DNA of 61,296 nt from a virus. A program made the translations under genes and the position numbers. Every line of letters starts with the position of its first letter. Positions within the stretch are counted from its first letter, which is position 1. The notes under the pieces were generated by a model that saw only the letters and a list, made by a program, of their open reading frames with translations, ran no database searches and had not been told where the DNA came from. Shown here piece by piece: positions 31,713 through 38,787 of the stretch. The DNA lies in IMG/VR virus record IMGVR_UViG_3300046836_000468, positions 1 to 61,296 of that record. One strand, written 5' to 3'.

Positions 31713-32067
31713 CCGCGACCCGCGCCGCGCCCTCGCCACGCTCGAGACGTGCGACACGTACATCGAGCACGGCGTCTGCACCTGCTGGCCGAAGTGCGAG
31801 CCCAGTGCGCGCTCTGCGCCGGACATCGACTACTGGGGGCTGACCGACGCCCCGGACCCGGACGACGACGACGACGACGACGTCGCGGTCCTCGACCAGC
31901 TCGCCACGTTCGAGCTGCGCGTCCACGAGCTGCGCTGCCTGGTCGCGGGCTACGACGACGAGCGCCTCGCCAAGCTACCAGCGGCCGAGCGCCGGCTCAT
32001 CGAGGAGACAGCGCTGCACCTCGTCGAGTACGACCGCGCCAAGCGAGGGGAGGGCGGCCATGGCTGA
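31705..32067 (+). CDS. hypothetical acidic protein
   Basis: ATG overlaps the YkgJ stop; 120 aa. It has a Cys-containing start (CDTYIEHGVCTCWPKCEPS), an uninterrupted seven-Asp run (DPDDDDDDDV) and a helical C-terminus. Four cysteines in 15 residues may bind metal, which is notable beside a YkgJ protein. Family unknown. Confidence 0.58.
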   Translation: MPNRDPRRALATLETCDTYIEHGVCTCWPKCEPSARSAPDIDYWGLTDAPDPDDDDDDDVAVLDQLATFELRVHELRCLVAGYDDERLAKLPAAERRLIEETALHLVEYDRAKRGEGGHG

Positions 32068-32431
32068 GCCCGCTGTGCCCAAGACGCCCATCAGCGTTCC
32101 CGAGCTCGCCACGCGTGCCGCCACCTACGGGGCGCTCGCCCTCGTGGGGAGCAGCCTTCTCGTCACTCTGCTGTGGTTCAACGACGCGCAGACCAAGCGC
32201 GTCGAGCACATCAGCGCGGAGCTGGTGGACATTCGTCGCGAGCTTGGCGGGCTGCGGATTGATGGGCAGCGCGACACGCAGGCCCTGCGCGGGGAGCTCA
32301 ATGTCCTGCGCGTGGAGTTTGTCGAGTTCCGGGCAGAGACGCGCGCCGAGTTCAAGGCACTGCGCGTGGAGCTCGACAGCATCCACACGGACCTTGCCGA
32401 GATCAAGGCCCTGCTCAAGGCTCGGCGATGA
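32060..32431 (+). CDS. membrane-anchored coiled-coil protein A
   Basis: The 123-aa product has one membrane helix at ~22-42 (AATYGALALVGSSLLVTLLWF) and then a long coiled coil (ELVDIRRELGGLRIDGQRD ... LDSIHTDLAEIKALLKARR). Overlaps both neighbours. With the next gene it forms a pair of N-terminally anchored coiled coils. A spanin-, Rz- or membrane-adaptor-like role cannot be assigned. Confidence 0.65.
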   Translation: MAEPAVPKTPISVPELATRAATYGALALVGSSLLVTLLWFNDAQTKRVEHISAELVDIRRELGGLRIDGQRDTQALRGELNVLRVEFVEFRAETRAEFKALRVELDSIHTDLAEIKALLKARR

Positions 32432-32730
32432 CCGACCCCGCTGACCGCACGCCGTCGAACCTGCGCAGCATCCTGACGCTGGTCGCGCAGGTCACCGCGT
32501 ACGCGGTGCTGTGGTGGCAGCTGGCCAGCCACGGCGTGCAGCTCGCGGTGCAGGGCGAGCAGCTCAACAACCTGCAGCGCAACGTCGAGCGCCTCGAAGC
32601 GCGCGATGAGCTGCGCGCAATTCGAGACGAGCTCCGCGCCATTCACGACGAGCTAGCCGGCATGCGCGCCGAGCAACGCATCAACCACGACGAGCTCAAG
32701 AAGCTGCTCGCAGAGACGAGGCCACGATGA
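32428..32730 (+). CDS. membrane-anchored coiled-coil protein B
   Basis: The 100-aa product repeats the plan of protein A: a hydrophobic helix at ~13-31 (RSILTLVAQVTAYAVLWWQ) and a coiled coil with direct repeats of ELRAIRDELRAIHDEL. Probably a diverged duplicate of its neighbour or a partner in a hetero-coiled coil. ATGA overlaps on both sides. Confidence 0.63.
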   Translation: MTDPADRTPSNLRSILTLVAQVTAYAVLWWQLASHGVQLAVQGEQLNNLQRNVERLEARDELRAIRDELRAIHDELAGMRAEQRINHDELKKLLAETRPR

Positions 32731-33215
32731 CCACCACCGACCGCGAGCACGTCGTCGAGACCACGCTGCTCGACAAGTCCGAGTGGCGCGCAGGCCAGCA
32801 CGAGCCGGACCGCGTCGAGTGGCGCTACCGGGGCGTGCCGTGCCTCTTGCGCAGGTCGCCGATGAGCGGCGCCTGGTGCGGCTACGCGGCGACCTCCGAG
32901 GGCCACCCGTGGTTTGGCAACGTCGACTTGGTCGAGTGCAGCGTCGACGTGCACGGCGGCGTCACGTTCGCGCGGATGTGCGAGGGCGACATCTGCCACG
33001 TGCCGAGGCCGGGCGAGCCGGACCACGTCTTCTGGATAGGCTGGGACGCTGGGCATGCGTTCGACTTCTCGCCCAAGATGGAGTTCGAGCTGCGCAGCGT
33101 GCGGTCACCGTACGCCGACGCGAGCGCGCTGTTTCACGGCACGATCTACTGCGACAAGGCGCGCGCAATGATCGAGACCGAGGAGCTCGCCGAGCAGATT
33201 CTCGCAGCGGCGTGA
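32727..33215 (+). CDS. conserved phage protein of unknown function
   Basis: The 162-aa product contains SGAWCGYAATSEGHPWFGN, VDVHGGVTFARMC and VFWIGWDAGHAFDFSP, the conserved blocks of a common small phage protein family with His/Asp residues that could bind metal. No function is known to me for the family. Its start overlaps the previous stop. Confidence 0.68.
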   Translation: MTTTDREHVVETTLLDKSEWRAGQHEPDRVEWRYRGVPCLLRRSPMSGAWCGYAATSEGHPWFGNVDLVECSVDVHGGVTFARMCEGDICHVPRPGEPDHVFWIGWDAGHAFDFSPKMEFELRSVRSPYADASALFHGTIYCDKARAMIETEELAEQILAAA

Positions 33216-33268
33216 CCGCAGATCTCGCGTCTGTTATCACCCGAGCATCCCACTGCGAGGTCAACACG
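33216..33268 (+). promoter_or_regulatory. short gap with TGTTATCACCCGAG motif
   Basis: The gap holds TGTTATCACCCGAG (33232). A near-identical word, TGTTATCAACCGAG, occurs at 33801 in the next non-coding gap. Each lies upstream of a gene that starts a new run. A -10-like element is possible. Evidence is only the repeat. Confidence 0.3.
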
Positions 33269-33535
33269 ATGCGCTCCAGCACGCTCAGCAAGCGACAGCT
33301 CACGTCCGCTGCCCTGTTCCCCCAGCGCGGCAAGTTGCTGCGCGCACGCGCCCACCAGCTCGGTCTGGGCGAGGGGTTTACGCGCCGCCTGTCGCGCTGC
33401 GTAGCGTGCGCTGCTGAGCTCGCGGGTCGCTCGAGCTGCGTCGAGTGCGGCGCGTTCACGTGCGTGCGCTGCGACGTCATGACGAGCGCGAACGGCGGCG
33501 ACGGGATGGCGTGTTACCGCTGCCAGGTGCGGTGA
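33269..33535 (+). CDS. small zinc-ribbon protein
   Basis: ATG with GAGG 9 bases upstream; 88 aa. A basic N-terminus (KRQLTSAALFPQRGKLLRAR) is followed by CVACAAELAGRSSCVECGAF, CVRCDV and CYRC, likely a double zinc ribbon. Same style as the 81-aa protein at 27989. Stop overlaps the next small ORF. Confidence 0.58.
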   Translation: MRSSTLSKRQLTSAALFPQRGKLLRARAHQLGLGEGFTRRLSRCVACAAELAGRSSCVECGAFTCVRCDVMTSANGGDGMACYRCQVR

Positions 33536-33606
33536 ACTGGGCCGAGGCGTTCATGGCGGTCGCGTGCATCGCCTGCGTGGCTTGGATGCTGCGCTCGGCG
33601 CGCTGA
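33532..33606 (+). CDS. 24-aa single-helix membrane peptide
   Basis: GTG overlaps the zinc-ribbon stop. The peptide is a short polar start, a hydrophobic helix FMAVACIACVAWMLR and a basic end. Such micro-proteins are common in phages; the overlap argues it is translated. No family. Confidence 0.42.
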   Translation: MNWAEAFMAVACIACVAWMLRSAR

Positions 33607-33909
33607 CAACGCGCTGGCAGCAGCTGTTTTGCGGCGACCGCGCATCGCGTGATGTGACACGCTCGCGCGCGGGGCGAGCTCGGCAAAGCGCGCAGGCGTA
33701 GCGCGCCAATCCCCCGGCGTGCGCGTCTTCCCCCAGACCCTGCGCCTGCACCGCGCTGCCGAGCTCGCCCGCTTTTTCGTCGGACATTTAGCCGCGCCGG
33801 TGTTATCAACCGAGAGTGCGCGACCCCCCGCGCACGCTTTCGGGGAAGGGGTTTCCGTCATGTCGCTCCTAAGTGGTAGCGCTGCAACGCGCTGCAATCG
33901 TCGCGCACC
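33607..33909. other. non-coding gap of about 300 bases
   Basis: Open frames on both strands here are Arg/Pro-rich and look like shadows. The gap contains a GC hairpin (33816-33835), the TGTTATCAACCGAG word at 33801, and near its end repeated GCTGCAA words (GCTGCAACGCGCTGCAATCG). It probably ends one transcript and starts the YkgJ 2 operon. Confidence 0.5.
33816..33835 (+). terminator. possible hairpin terminator
   Basis: GTGCGCG and CGCGCAC form a perfect 7-bp stem around ACCCCC, followed a few bases on by TTT. The U-tract is short, so it is a weak intrinsic terminator at best. It may instead be part of an operator. Confidence 0.35.
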
Positions 33910-34539
33910 ATGAAGCCCGCCCAGGAGCGCCGCCGCCAGCGCGTCCACCTGCAGCAGTACCTCGGCGATCTCATCGCCCAGGTCGACGCCGCGCACGTCA
34001 GGGCCGACGCGCTGCCCGAGGCGACGCAGTACCACGTGCAGTGCACCGAGGGCTGCGCGCACGCGGCCGGCTGCTGCAGTCTCATCGTGCTCACCGAGGT
34101 CACCGAGGCCGAGTACATCGTCGCGCGCAATCGCGCAGCGGTCGTGCGCGCCTATCCGAAGCTGGTTGAGCAGGCCCGCCGCATCGACAGCGAGCTCGGC
34201 TTCGAGGTGCTCGAGATGTTCGGCGACCGCGAGGTCGAGCGCCGCGCAGCTCACGCCTACCACGCGATGCGCATGCCGTGCGCGTTCCTCGACGAGCAGC
34301 GGCGCTGCACCATCTACCGCGACCGGCCGCTCGCGTGTCGCACGCACTTCGTGCTGAGCGACCCGGCGCTCTGCGCAAGCGACGTCGAGGAGACTCACCA
34401 CACCATCCTCGATAAGGGCACGCGCACGTCCGCGCCCGCGTACCTTTGCCGCGAGGTCGCGCGCACGCGCGGCGCGCTATCCATGGGCACGCTGCCGCAG
34501 AACGTGCTCGCGGTGCTGAGGCGGGAGCAGTGGCCGTGA
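33910..34539 (+). CDS. YkgJ-family cysteine-cluster protein 2
   Basis: The 209-aa protein shows the variant cluster CTEGCAHAAGCC and the second motif MPCAFLDEQRRCTIYRDRPLACRTHFV. The spacing before CC is longer than in copy 1. No ribosome site is visible before the ATG, so its mRNA may be leaderless. It shares the second motif closely with copy 1 (CAFLD....C.IY..RPLACR.H), so the two are paralogues or were acquired separately from the same family. Confidence 0.8.
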   Translation: MKPAQERRRQRVHLQQYLGDLIAQVDAAHVRADALPEATQYHVQCTEGCAHAAGCCSLIVLTEVTEAEYIVARNRAAVVRAYPKLVEQARRIDSELGFEVLEMFGDREVERRAAHAYHAMRMPCAFLDEQRRCTIYRDRPLACRTHFVLSDPALCASDVEETHHTILDKGTRTSAPAYLCREVARTRGALSMGTLPQNVLAVLRREQWP

Positions 34540-34919
34540 CCCTCACCGACGTCATCGCGCTGCAGTCCGAGGCGGACCCGTATCAGCTGCTCGTGCCGCT
34601 GGCGCGCGCGCACCGGCGCTGGTGCGTCATCGACTACAGCTTGATGGGCGTGCTGGCCGTGCTGGGCCTCGCGCAGATTGTCGCGCTCGCGCTGCGCAGC
34701 ACCTGGGCCACCCGGCCTGGCCAGCTGCACGTGACAAGCGTCTGCCTGCTCGCGCTGTTCGGCGTGTCGACCTGGACGGCGAGCATGCGGCGGCGCGCAT
34801 TCAACGCGCTCTGCGAGACGCACGACGCGATTCTGAGCGCGGAGTTTCTGCGCGCAACGGGCGCGAACTGCGCGCTGCGTGGCGTGCTGCGCGTGCTGCG
34901 CGACAAGGGGGACGGATGA
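34536..34919 (+). CDS. two-helix membrane protein
   Basis: GTG with GGGAG upstream; 127 aa. Two membrane helices are clear: YSLMGVLAVLGLAQIVALAL (~31-50) and SVCLLALFGVSTWTAS (~67-82). The rest is cytoplasmic and helical. It overlaps YkgJ 2 before and the next gene after, so it may be a membrane partner of the YkgJ protein. A holin is possible but nothing specific supports it. Confidence 0.6.
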   Translation: MTLTDVIALQSEADPYQLLVPLARAHRRWCVIDYSLMGVLAVLGLAQIVALALRSTWATRPGQLHVTSVCLLALFGVSTWTASMRRRAFNALCETHDAILSAEFLRATGANCALRGVLRVLRDKGDG

Positions 34920-35500
34920 CAGACAAGACGACACCGCACGAGCCGACGATACGCGCCACGCCTGGCGGCAAGGGCGTGCTCATCGACGACCTGGACGCGT
35001 ACGCGACCGCGATCATCGGGCTGCCGCCCGACCACTTCAACGAGACGCTGCGCGGCGCGCACAAGCTGCTGCAGGCCGCAGGCGCGCTGGTCTACGACGC
35101 GCCCGAGCTCGAGCAGATGACCGACGAGAAGAACGAGCAGCTGCGCGACACGCTGCTCGTTGCTGCGCTCGCCGCCAGTTACGACCTGCTCGGCAAGCGC
35201 GGCGAAAACCCGCTCGCGTTCGTGCAGCGCGCCAAGCAGGTCGTCGCCTGGTGCAAGCGCCCGCTCGCCGCTGCGACGCCGCTGGAAGAGCTGAAAAACA
35301 AGGCCCAGGAGATCGCGCGCCAGGTCGCCAAGCGGCTGTTCCCGAACGAGGGGTTTGTGCTCTTGGTGTTCAACACCGAGGCGCCTGGGCACGTCACCTG
35401 GACGACGAGCGCGACGCGGGCCGAGGCGATCGAGGAGCTCGAGAAGTCGCTCGCCGACATCAAGAGCGACCTGCGTGCGCGCAGGGCGACGTCGTCGTGA
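34916..35500 (+). CDS. hypothetical helical protein
   Basis: The 194-aa product is mainly helical (YATAIIGLPPDHFNETLRGAH, LEELKNKAQEIARQVAKRL) with one beta-like block FVLLVFNTEAPGHVTWTTSATRAEAIEELEKSLADI in separate strands. No family recognised. It is sandwiched by overlaps between a membrane protein and YkgJ 3. Confidence 0.6.
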   Translation: MTDKTTPHEPTIRATPGGKGVLIDDLDAYATAIIGLPPDHFNETLRGAHKLLQAAGALVYDAPELEQMTDEKNEQLRDTLLVAALAASYDLLGKRGENPLAFVQRAKQVVAWCKRPLAAATPLEELKNKAQEIARQVAKRLFPNEGFVLLVFNTEAPGHVTWTTSATRAEAIEELEKSLADIKSDLRARRATSS

Positions 35501-35904
35501 AGCGCAAGCGCCAGCTGCGCGTGCTCGCGCTGCCCGCGATGGCGTGCGAGCGTGGCTGCGGCGAGTGCTGCGGCGTCGTGCCGGTGACGCGCAGCAAGCT
35601 CGCGGAGGTGCGCGCGTACTGCGACGAGCACGGCATCGCGCCCATGCCGCAGGGCGCGCGCTGCCCGCTCTACCTGCGCAATCAGTGCGCCATCTACGCG
35701 GTACGCCCGCGCGTCTGTCAGGCGTACGGGCATAGCCCCAGGCTCAGCTGCTCGCGCGGGCACGACGTGCTGGTCGACGACCAGGTCGCGCTCATGCGCT
35801 GGGTGCTCAGCGAGGGCGTGCCGGAGACGACGCTGCACGAGCTTGTCGGGCTTGAGGTCGCGATCGCAGACAGCGCAGCGCGCAGAGCAGCGGGCCTGCG
35901 ATGA
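35497..35904 (+). CDS. YkgJ-family cysteine-cluster protein 3
   Basis: The 135-aa protein is a short YkgJ member: CERGCGECCGVVPVT and RCPLYLRNQCAIYAVRPRVCQAYGHS, with an additional Cys in LSCSRGHD. It keeps all eight family cysteines. GTG start overlaps the upstream stop. It is the most compact of the three copies and lacks the C-terminal extension. Confidence 0.8.
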   Translation: MKRKRQLRVLALPAMACERGCGECCGVVPVTRSKLAEVRAYCDEHGIAPMPQGARCPLYLRNQCAIYAVRPRVCQAYGHSPRLSCSRGHDVLVDDQVALMRWVLSEGVPETTLHELVGLEVAIADSAARRAAGLR

Positions 35905-36086
35905 GCCGCGCACGCAGCCAGCGCGTTGCGCTGAAGACAGGAGACCGCGTGCGGCTGCCGGATGGACGCGAGGGGAAGTTGTGCTGGGTCATTGCGTCTG
36001 GCGAAGAGGCGGCAGTCGCGCTCGATGGGGTCGACGGGACATTCCACATCCACCCGAGCCGGCTGGCTCTGTGCTGCACGCAATGA
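35901..36086 (+). CDS. small SH3-like barrel protein
   Basis: The 61-aa product reads like a tiny beta barrel: LKTGDRVRLPDGREGKLCWV, EEAAVALDG, FHIHPSRLALC, similar to KOW/SH3-type segments in transcription or ribosome factors. Overlaps on both sides (ATGA). Assignment is structural guesswork. Confidence 0.5.
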   Translation: MSRARSQRVALKTGDRVRLPDGREGKLCWVIASGEEAAVALDGVDGTFHIHPSRLALCCTQ

Positions 36087-36376
36087 GCCGCGCGCGACGC
36101 AGACGACGCTACCGGCAGCGACGACGCGCGCGCATGGGGCCGCGTGCACGTGCCGAGCGCGTGCTGCGCGAAGTGCTCGCGTGGCGCCTGCGGCTCGCAG
36201 AGTTCCCGCAGCTGGTCAACGAGTCGCCCAGCCTGCGCGCGCTGTCCGAGACGATGCAGCGCGCGGAGCGAGGCGCCGTCGACGAACTGCGCGAGCTCGG
36301 CGTGCGCGTGACGCTCGAGCTGCCCGCCTGGCCGCACACGATGCGCGCCGCCCCGAAATGCGGGGTCGAGGGCTGA
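36083..36376 (+). CDS. small Arg-rich helical protein
   Basis: The 97-aa product starts with about 17 residues dominated by Arg (SRARRRRRYRQRRRARMG) and continues as a helical domain (RVLREVLAWRLRLAEFPQLV). The basic arm suggests nucleic-acid binding. The overlap with the previous stop supports translation. No family recognised. Confidence 0.5.
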   Translation: MSRARRRRRYRQRRRARMGPRARAERVLREVLAWRLRLAEFPQLVNESPSLRALSETMQRAERGAVDELRELGVRVTLELPAWPHTMRAAPKCGVEG

Positions 36377-36418
36377 AGTCCGCTAAGGATCATTAGCGCT
36401 CACGAACCGGAGACGACG

Positions 36419-36721
36419 ATGAACGACGACCAGCCCAGGACCGCGCGCGGCTTTCGCATCTTTCTCGCGGACGAGGATCAACTCTACGGCGACGTGAGCG
36501 TCAACGAGAGCAGCATCGCGTTCAGAGGCGCGCACTGCTGGGTCAGGCAGAAGCTGCCGCACGTCACTGACCCTGAGCGTCAGTACCAGTCTGTGCACCT
36601 GAACGTTGCAGGCGCGATCGCCGTGCGCGACGCTCCGGACGCGTTCATTGCGGCAGCGCGCGCGGGCGAGCTCGTGGAGCCTGTCGAGTCTGCAGAAGAC
36701 GAGGAGCAAGACGATGAGTAG
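36419..36721 (+). CDS. hypothetical protein upstream of recombinase
   Basis: ATG with GGAG 7 bases upstream; 100 aa, beta-rich first half (RGFRIFLADEDQLYGDVSVNESSIAFRGAH) and an acidic tail. A 42-base gap before it carries AAGGATCATTAGCGCTCACG and may hold a promoter. It overlaps the recombinase start, so it may be a small control or directionality protein, which is not shown. Confidence 0.55.
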   Translation: MNDDQPRTARGFRIFLADEDQLYGDVSVNESSIAFRGAHCWVRQKLPHVTDPERQYQSVHLNVAGAIAVRDAPDAFIAAARAGELVEPVESAEDEEQDDE

Positions 36722-37679
36722 TAAGCTGGTCAAAGCACAGGTCGACGCGCAGCTCTCGGTGCTGGTGCCCGCAGCGGAGCTCGCTGTCGGCTACGCACGC
36801 GCCGCCAAGGCCGACCGCACGCGCGAGGAGTACGCCAAGCAGTGGAAAAAGTTTCAGCACTTTTGCGACGCGCAGGAGCTGCCCGCGCTGCCGGCGACGC
36901 CGCAGGCAGTCGCGATGTACCTGAGTGTCCGCGCGGACGCAGGCAAGAAAGTCTCGACGCTCGCCCAGGCGCTCGCCGCGATTCGCCACAAGCACGACGA
37001 GCTCGGCCTCGACGCGCCCAACGATCACCGCATCGTCAAGCTCACGATGGCCGGCATCCGAAAGACACACGGCGTGCGCCCGGACAGAAAGGCGCCCGTG
37101 CTCGCCGAGATGCTCGCGCGCATGAGCGAGGTGCTACCGGACACGCTCATGGGCGCACGCGACCGGGCGCTCTTGCTGGTCTGCTTTTGCGGCGCGTTCC
37201 GGCGCGCCGAGGTCGTCTCGCTCGAGGTGTCAGACCTCGCGTTCGGGAGCGAGGGCATCACCGTCACGCTGCGCAAGAGTAAGACCGACCAGGAGCAGCT
37301 CGGGCGCGACATCGGCCTGCCCTACGAGAGCACCTCGCGCACGTGCCCCGTCCGCTCGATGCGCACCTGGCTCGACCAGGCAGGCGTCACCGAAGGCCCC
37401 GCGTTTCGCAGTGTCGACAGACACGGCAACCTCGGAGAGTCGCTCGGCGCGCAGGAGGTCGCGCGCATCGTCAAGCGCACTGCGGTCGCAGCAGGGCTCG
37501 ACCCGAAGCACCTGTCGGGGCACTCGCTGCGCGCGGGGCTCACGACGTCTGCGGCCAAGGCGGGCAAGAGCATGGCTACGATCATGAAGCAGACCGGGCA
37601 CGGCTCGATCGCGATGGTCATGCGCTACGTGCGCGCCGCCGACCTGTTCACGGACAACGCTGCAGCGGGGCTGCTGTGA
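36714..37679 (+). CDS. int: tyrosine recombinase (integrase or multimer resolvase)
   Basis: The 321-aa enzyme has a core-binding domain (~20-115) and a catalytic domain with Arg163 (GAFRRAE), Lys190 (RKSKTD), HSLR (His270, Arg273), TGH (His296) and Tyr305 (MRYVR). All six catalytic positions are present. No arm-binding N-terminal domain is evident; it is short, XerC/Cre-like. With a plasmid-type partition module in the same genome it could integrate the phage or, as Cre does in P1, resolve multimers. No attachment site was recognised nearby. Confidence 0.87.
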   Translation: MSSKLVKAQVDAQLSVLVPAAELAVGYARAAKADRTREEYAKQWKKFQHFCDAQELPALPATPQAVAMYLSVRADAGKKVSTLAQALAAIRHKHDELGLDAPNDHRIVKLTMAGIRKTHGVRPDRKAPVLAEMLARMSEVLPDTLMGARDRALLLVCFCGAFRRAEVVSLEVSDLAFGSEGITVTLRKSKTDQEQLGRDIGLPYESTSRTCPVRSMRTWLDQAGVTEGPAFRSVDRHGNLGESLGAQEVARIVKRTAVAAGLDPKHLSGHSLRAGLTTSAAKAGKSMATIMKQTGHGSIAMVMRYVRAADLFTDNAAAGLL

Positions 37680-37864
37680 CCGACATCGAAAAGTTGATCT
37701 GGTCCGCCGCGTTCGCTGCAGTCGTCACGAACGAGGAGGAGCAGCGCGCAGCTCGGCGCCCGCATCCGGGCGACCCTGTCGGTGCGCAGCGCGAGCTTGC
37801 GAGGTTCGCGAACGAGTCTGCAGACGCCGCTGTCAGCGCCTACCGCGTCAGGCCGGGGCACTAG
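37676..37864 (+). CDS. small hypothetical protein
   Basis: GTG start overlaps the recombinase stop; 62 aa (TDIEKLIWSAAFAAVVTNEE, later LARFANESADAAVSAYRV), helical. It ends in a 4-base convergent overlap with the minus-strand gene. This marks the end of the rightward operon. Resembles small phage proteins of similar composition, function unknown. Confidence 0.52.
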   Translation: MTDIEKLIWSAAFAAVVTNEEEQRAARRPHPGDPVGAQRELARFANESADAAVSAYRVRPGH

Positions 37865-38124
37865 TTCAGCACCTGCACATCGAGGCTCAGGTCGAGGCTC
37901 CGCACGACCTCGCCCGCGTCCGCGCCCAGCGCTTGCACGCGCAGCCCCGACGCGAGGCGCACCTCCGCGCGCCAGTAGAGCACGCTGTCCTGGTTCTCGA
38001 GCCCGAGCCCGAGCAGCACGGCGCCGTGCGCGCAGCACCAGCTATGCACGACGCGCAGCAGCTGGCCGTGCGTCGGACGCTCGCTGGTCGTGGGGGGCTC
38101 GCTGTCGCGCTCGTCGTCGGGCAT
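37861..38124 (-). CDS. hypothetical protein
   Basis: ATG with GAGAGG 8 bases upstream; 87 aa. It contains LLRVVHSWCCAHGAVLLGLGL and YWRAEVRLASGLRVQALG. Short alpha/beta protein, not recognised. It stands apart from the SSB operon by a 129-base gap. Confidence 0.52.
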   Translation of the reverse strand: MPDDERDSEPPTTSERPTHGQLLRVVHSWCCAHGAVLLGLGLENQDSVLYWRAEVRLASGLRVQALGADAGEVVRSLDLSLDVQVLN

Positions 38125-38253
38125 GGCGGGCCTCTCGCCTGTCAGGTAGCCAAAATGCGGTGATCGGCAAGAGCCCTGCAGAGCGCGCTCGCACGCTACA
38201 AAACAGGGCTATTCTGGCGATCGCGAGGGCCGCTGCGCAGCAGCCCAGCTGGG
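38125..38253. terminator. gap with inverted repeat at the end of the SSB operon
   Basis: AGCCCTG (38172) and CAGGGCT (38204) form a 7-bp inverted repeat with a 25-base loop, and a GCGATCGC palindrome lies at 38217. On the minus strand this follows the ssb stop and precedes the next start, so it may end one transcript and begin another. The long loop makes a strong intrinsic terminator unlikely. Confidence 0.3.
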
Positions 38254-38787
38254 TCAGAATGGTATGTCATCGATCGCATCAGGCGGCGCCGCGTAGTCGT
38301 ACGCGCCGTCTGCTGCGCGCGCGCGCGCGCGCGCGCCGAGGTCCTGCTGCCCGCGTGCAGCGGCGCCGCCGCGCGTCTGCTGGCCGGCCAGCTCGTCGCG
38401 GTGCGCGCGCGTCGCTGCGCCCTGCCCGGCCGGCGCGGCCGGTGCGCGCTCGTAGCGCTCTTGTCCGGGCGCGTCGCCGAGTGGCTCGATGTCTTCTGCG
38501 ATGAGCTCGAGCGCGGTCTTCTGGCTGCCGTCGCGCGCCTCGTACGTGCGCAGGCCCAGTCGCCCGTGCGCGCCCACCAAACCGCCCTTGCGCAGCATGC
38601 GCGAGAGCGGCTCGGCGCGTACGCCGAACATCGTCACGTCCACCCACATGGTTTCTTTGGTCCACGCGCCATCGCGCTTGACCCTCTGGTCGACCGCGAC
38701 ACTCAGGTTGAGGACGGCCGTGCCGTCACGCGTCGCGTTCAGGCGCGCGTCGTGGCCGAGGCGCCCGCTGATGCTCCATACATTCAC
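38254..38787 (-). CDS. ssb: single-stranded DNA-binding protein
   Basis: The 177-aa protein has an OB-fold at ~1-105 (NVWSISGRLGHDARLNAT, VLNLSVAVDQRV, WVDVTMFGVRAEPLSRMLRKG), a Gln/Ala/Arg-rich linker and the acidic tip AIDDIPF, which in bacterial SSBs recruits partner proteins. Length is usual for SSB. It follows the Sak4-like ATPase with a 4-base overlap; Sak4 recombinases need SSB. Confidence 0.9.
   Translation of the reverse strand: MNVWSISGRLGHDARLNATRDGTAVLNLSVAVDQRVKRDGAWTKETMWVDVTMFGVRAEPLSRMLRKGGLVGAHGRLGLRTYEARDGSQKTALELIAEDIEPLGDAPGQERYERAPAAPAGQGAATRAHRDELAGQQTRGGAAARGQQDLGARARARAADGAYDYAAPPDAIDDIPF

Noticed and set aside
33551-33787. Minus-strand 78-aa ORF in the 33.6-33.9 kb gap
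   Set aside because: Low-complexity Arg/Ala/Cys composition, no ribosome site, no overlap with neighbours.
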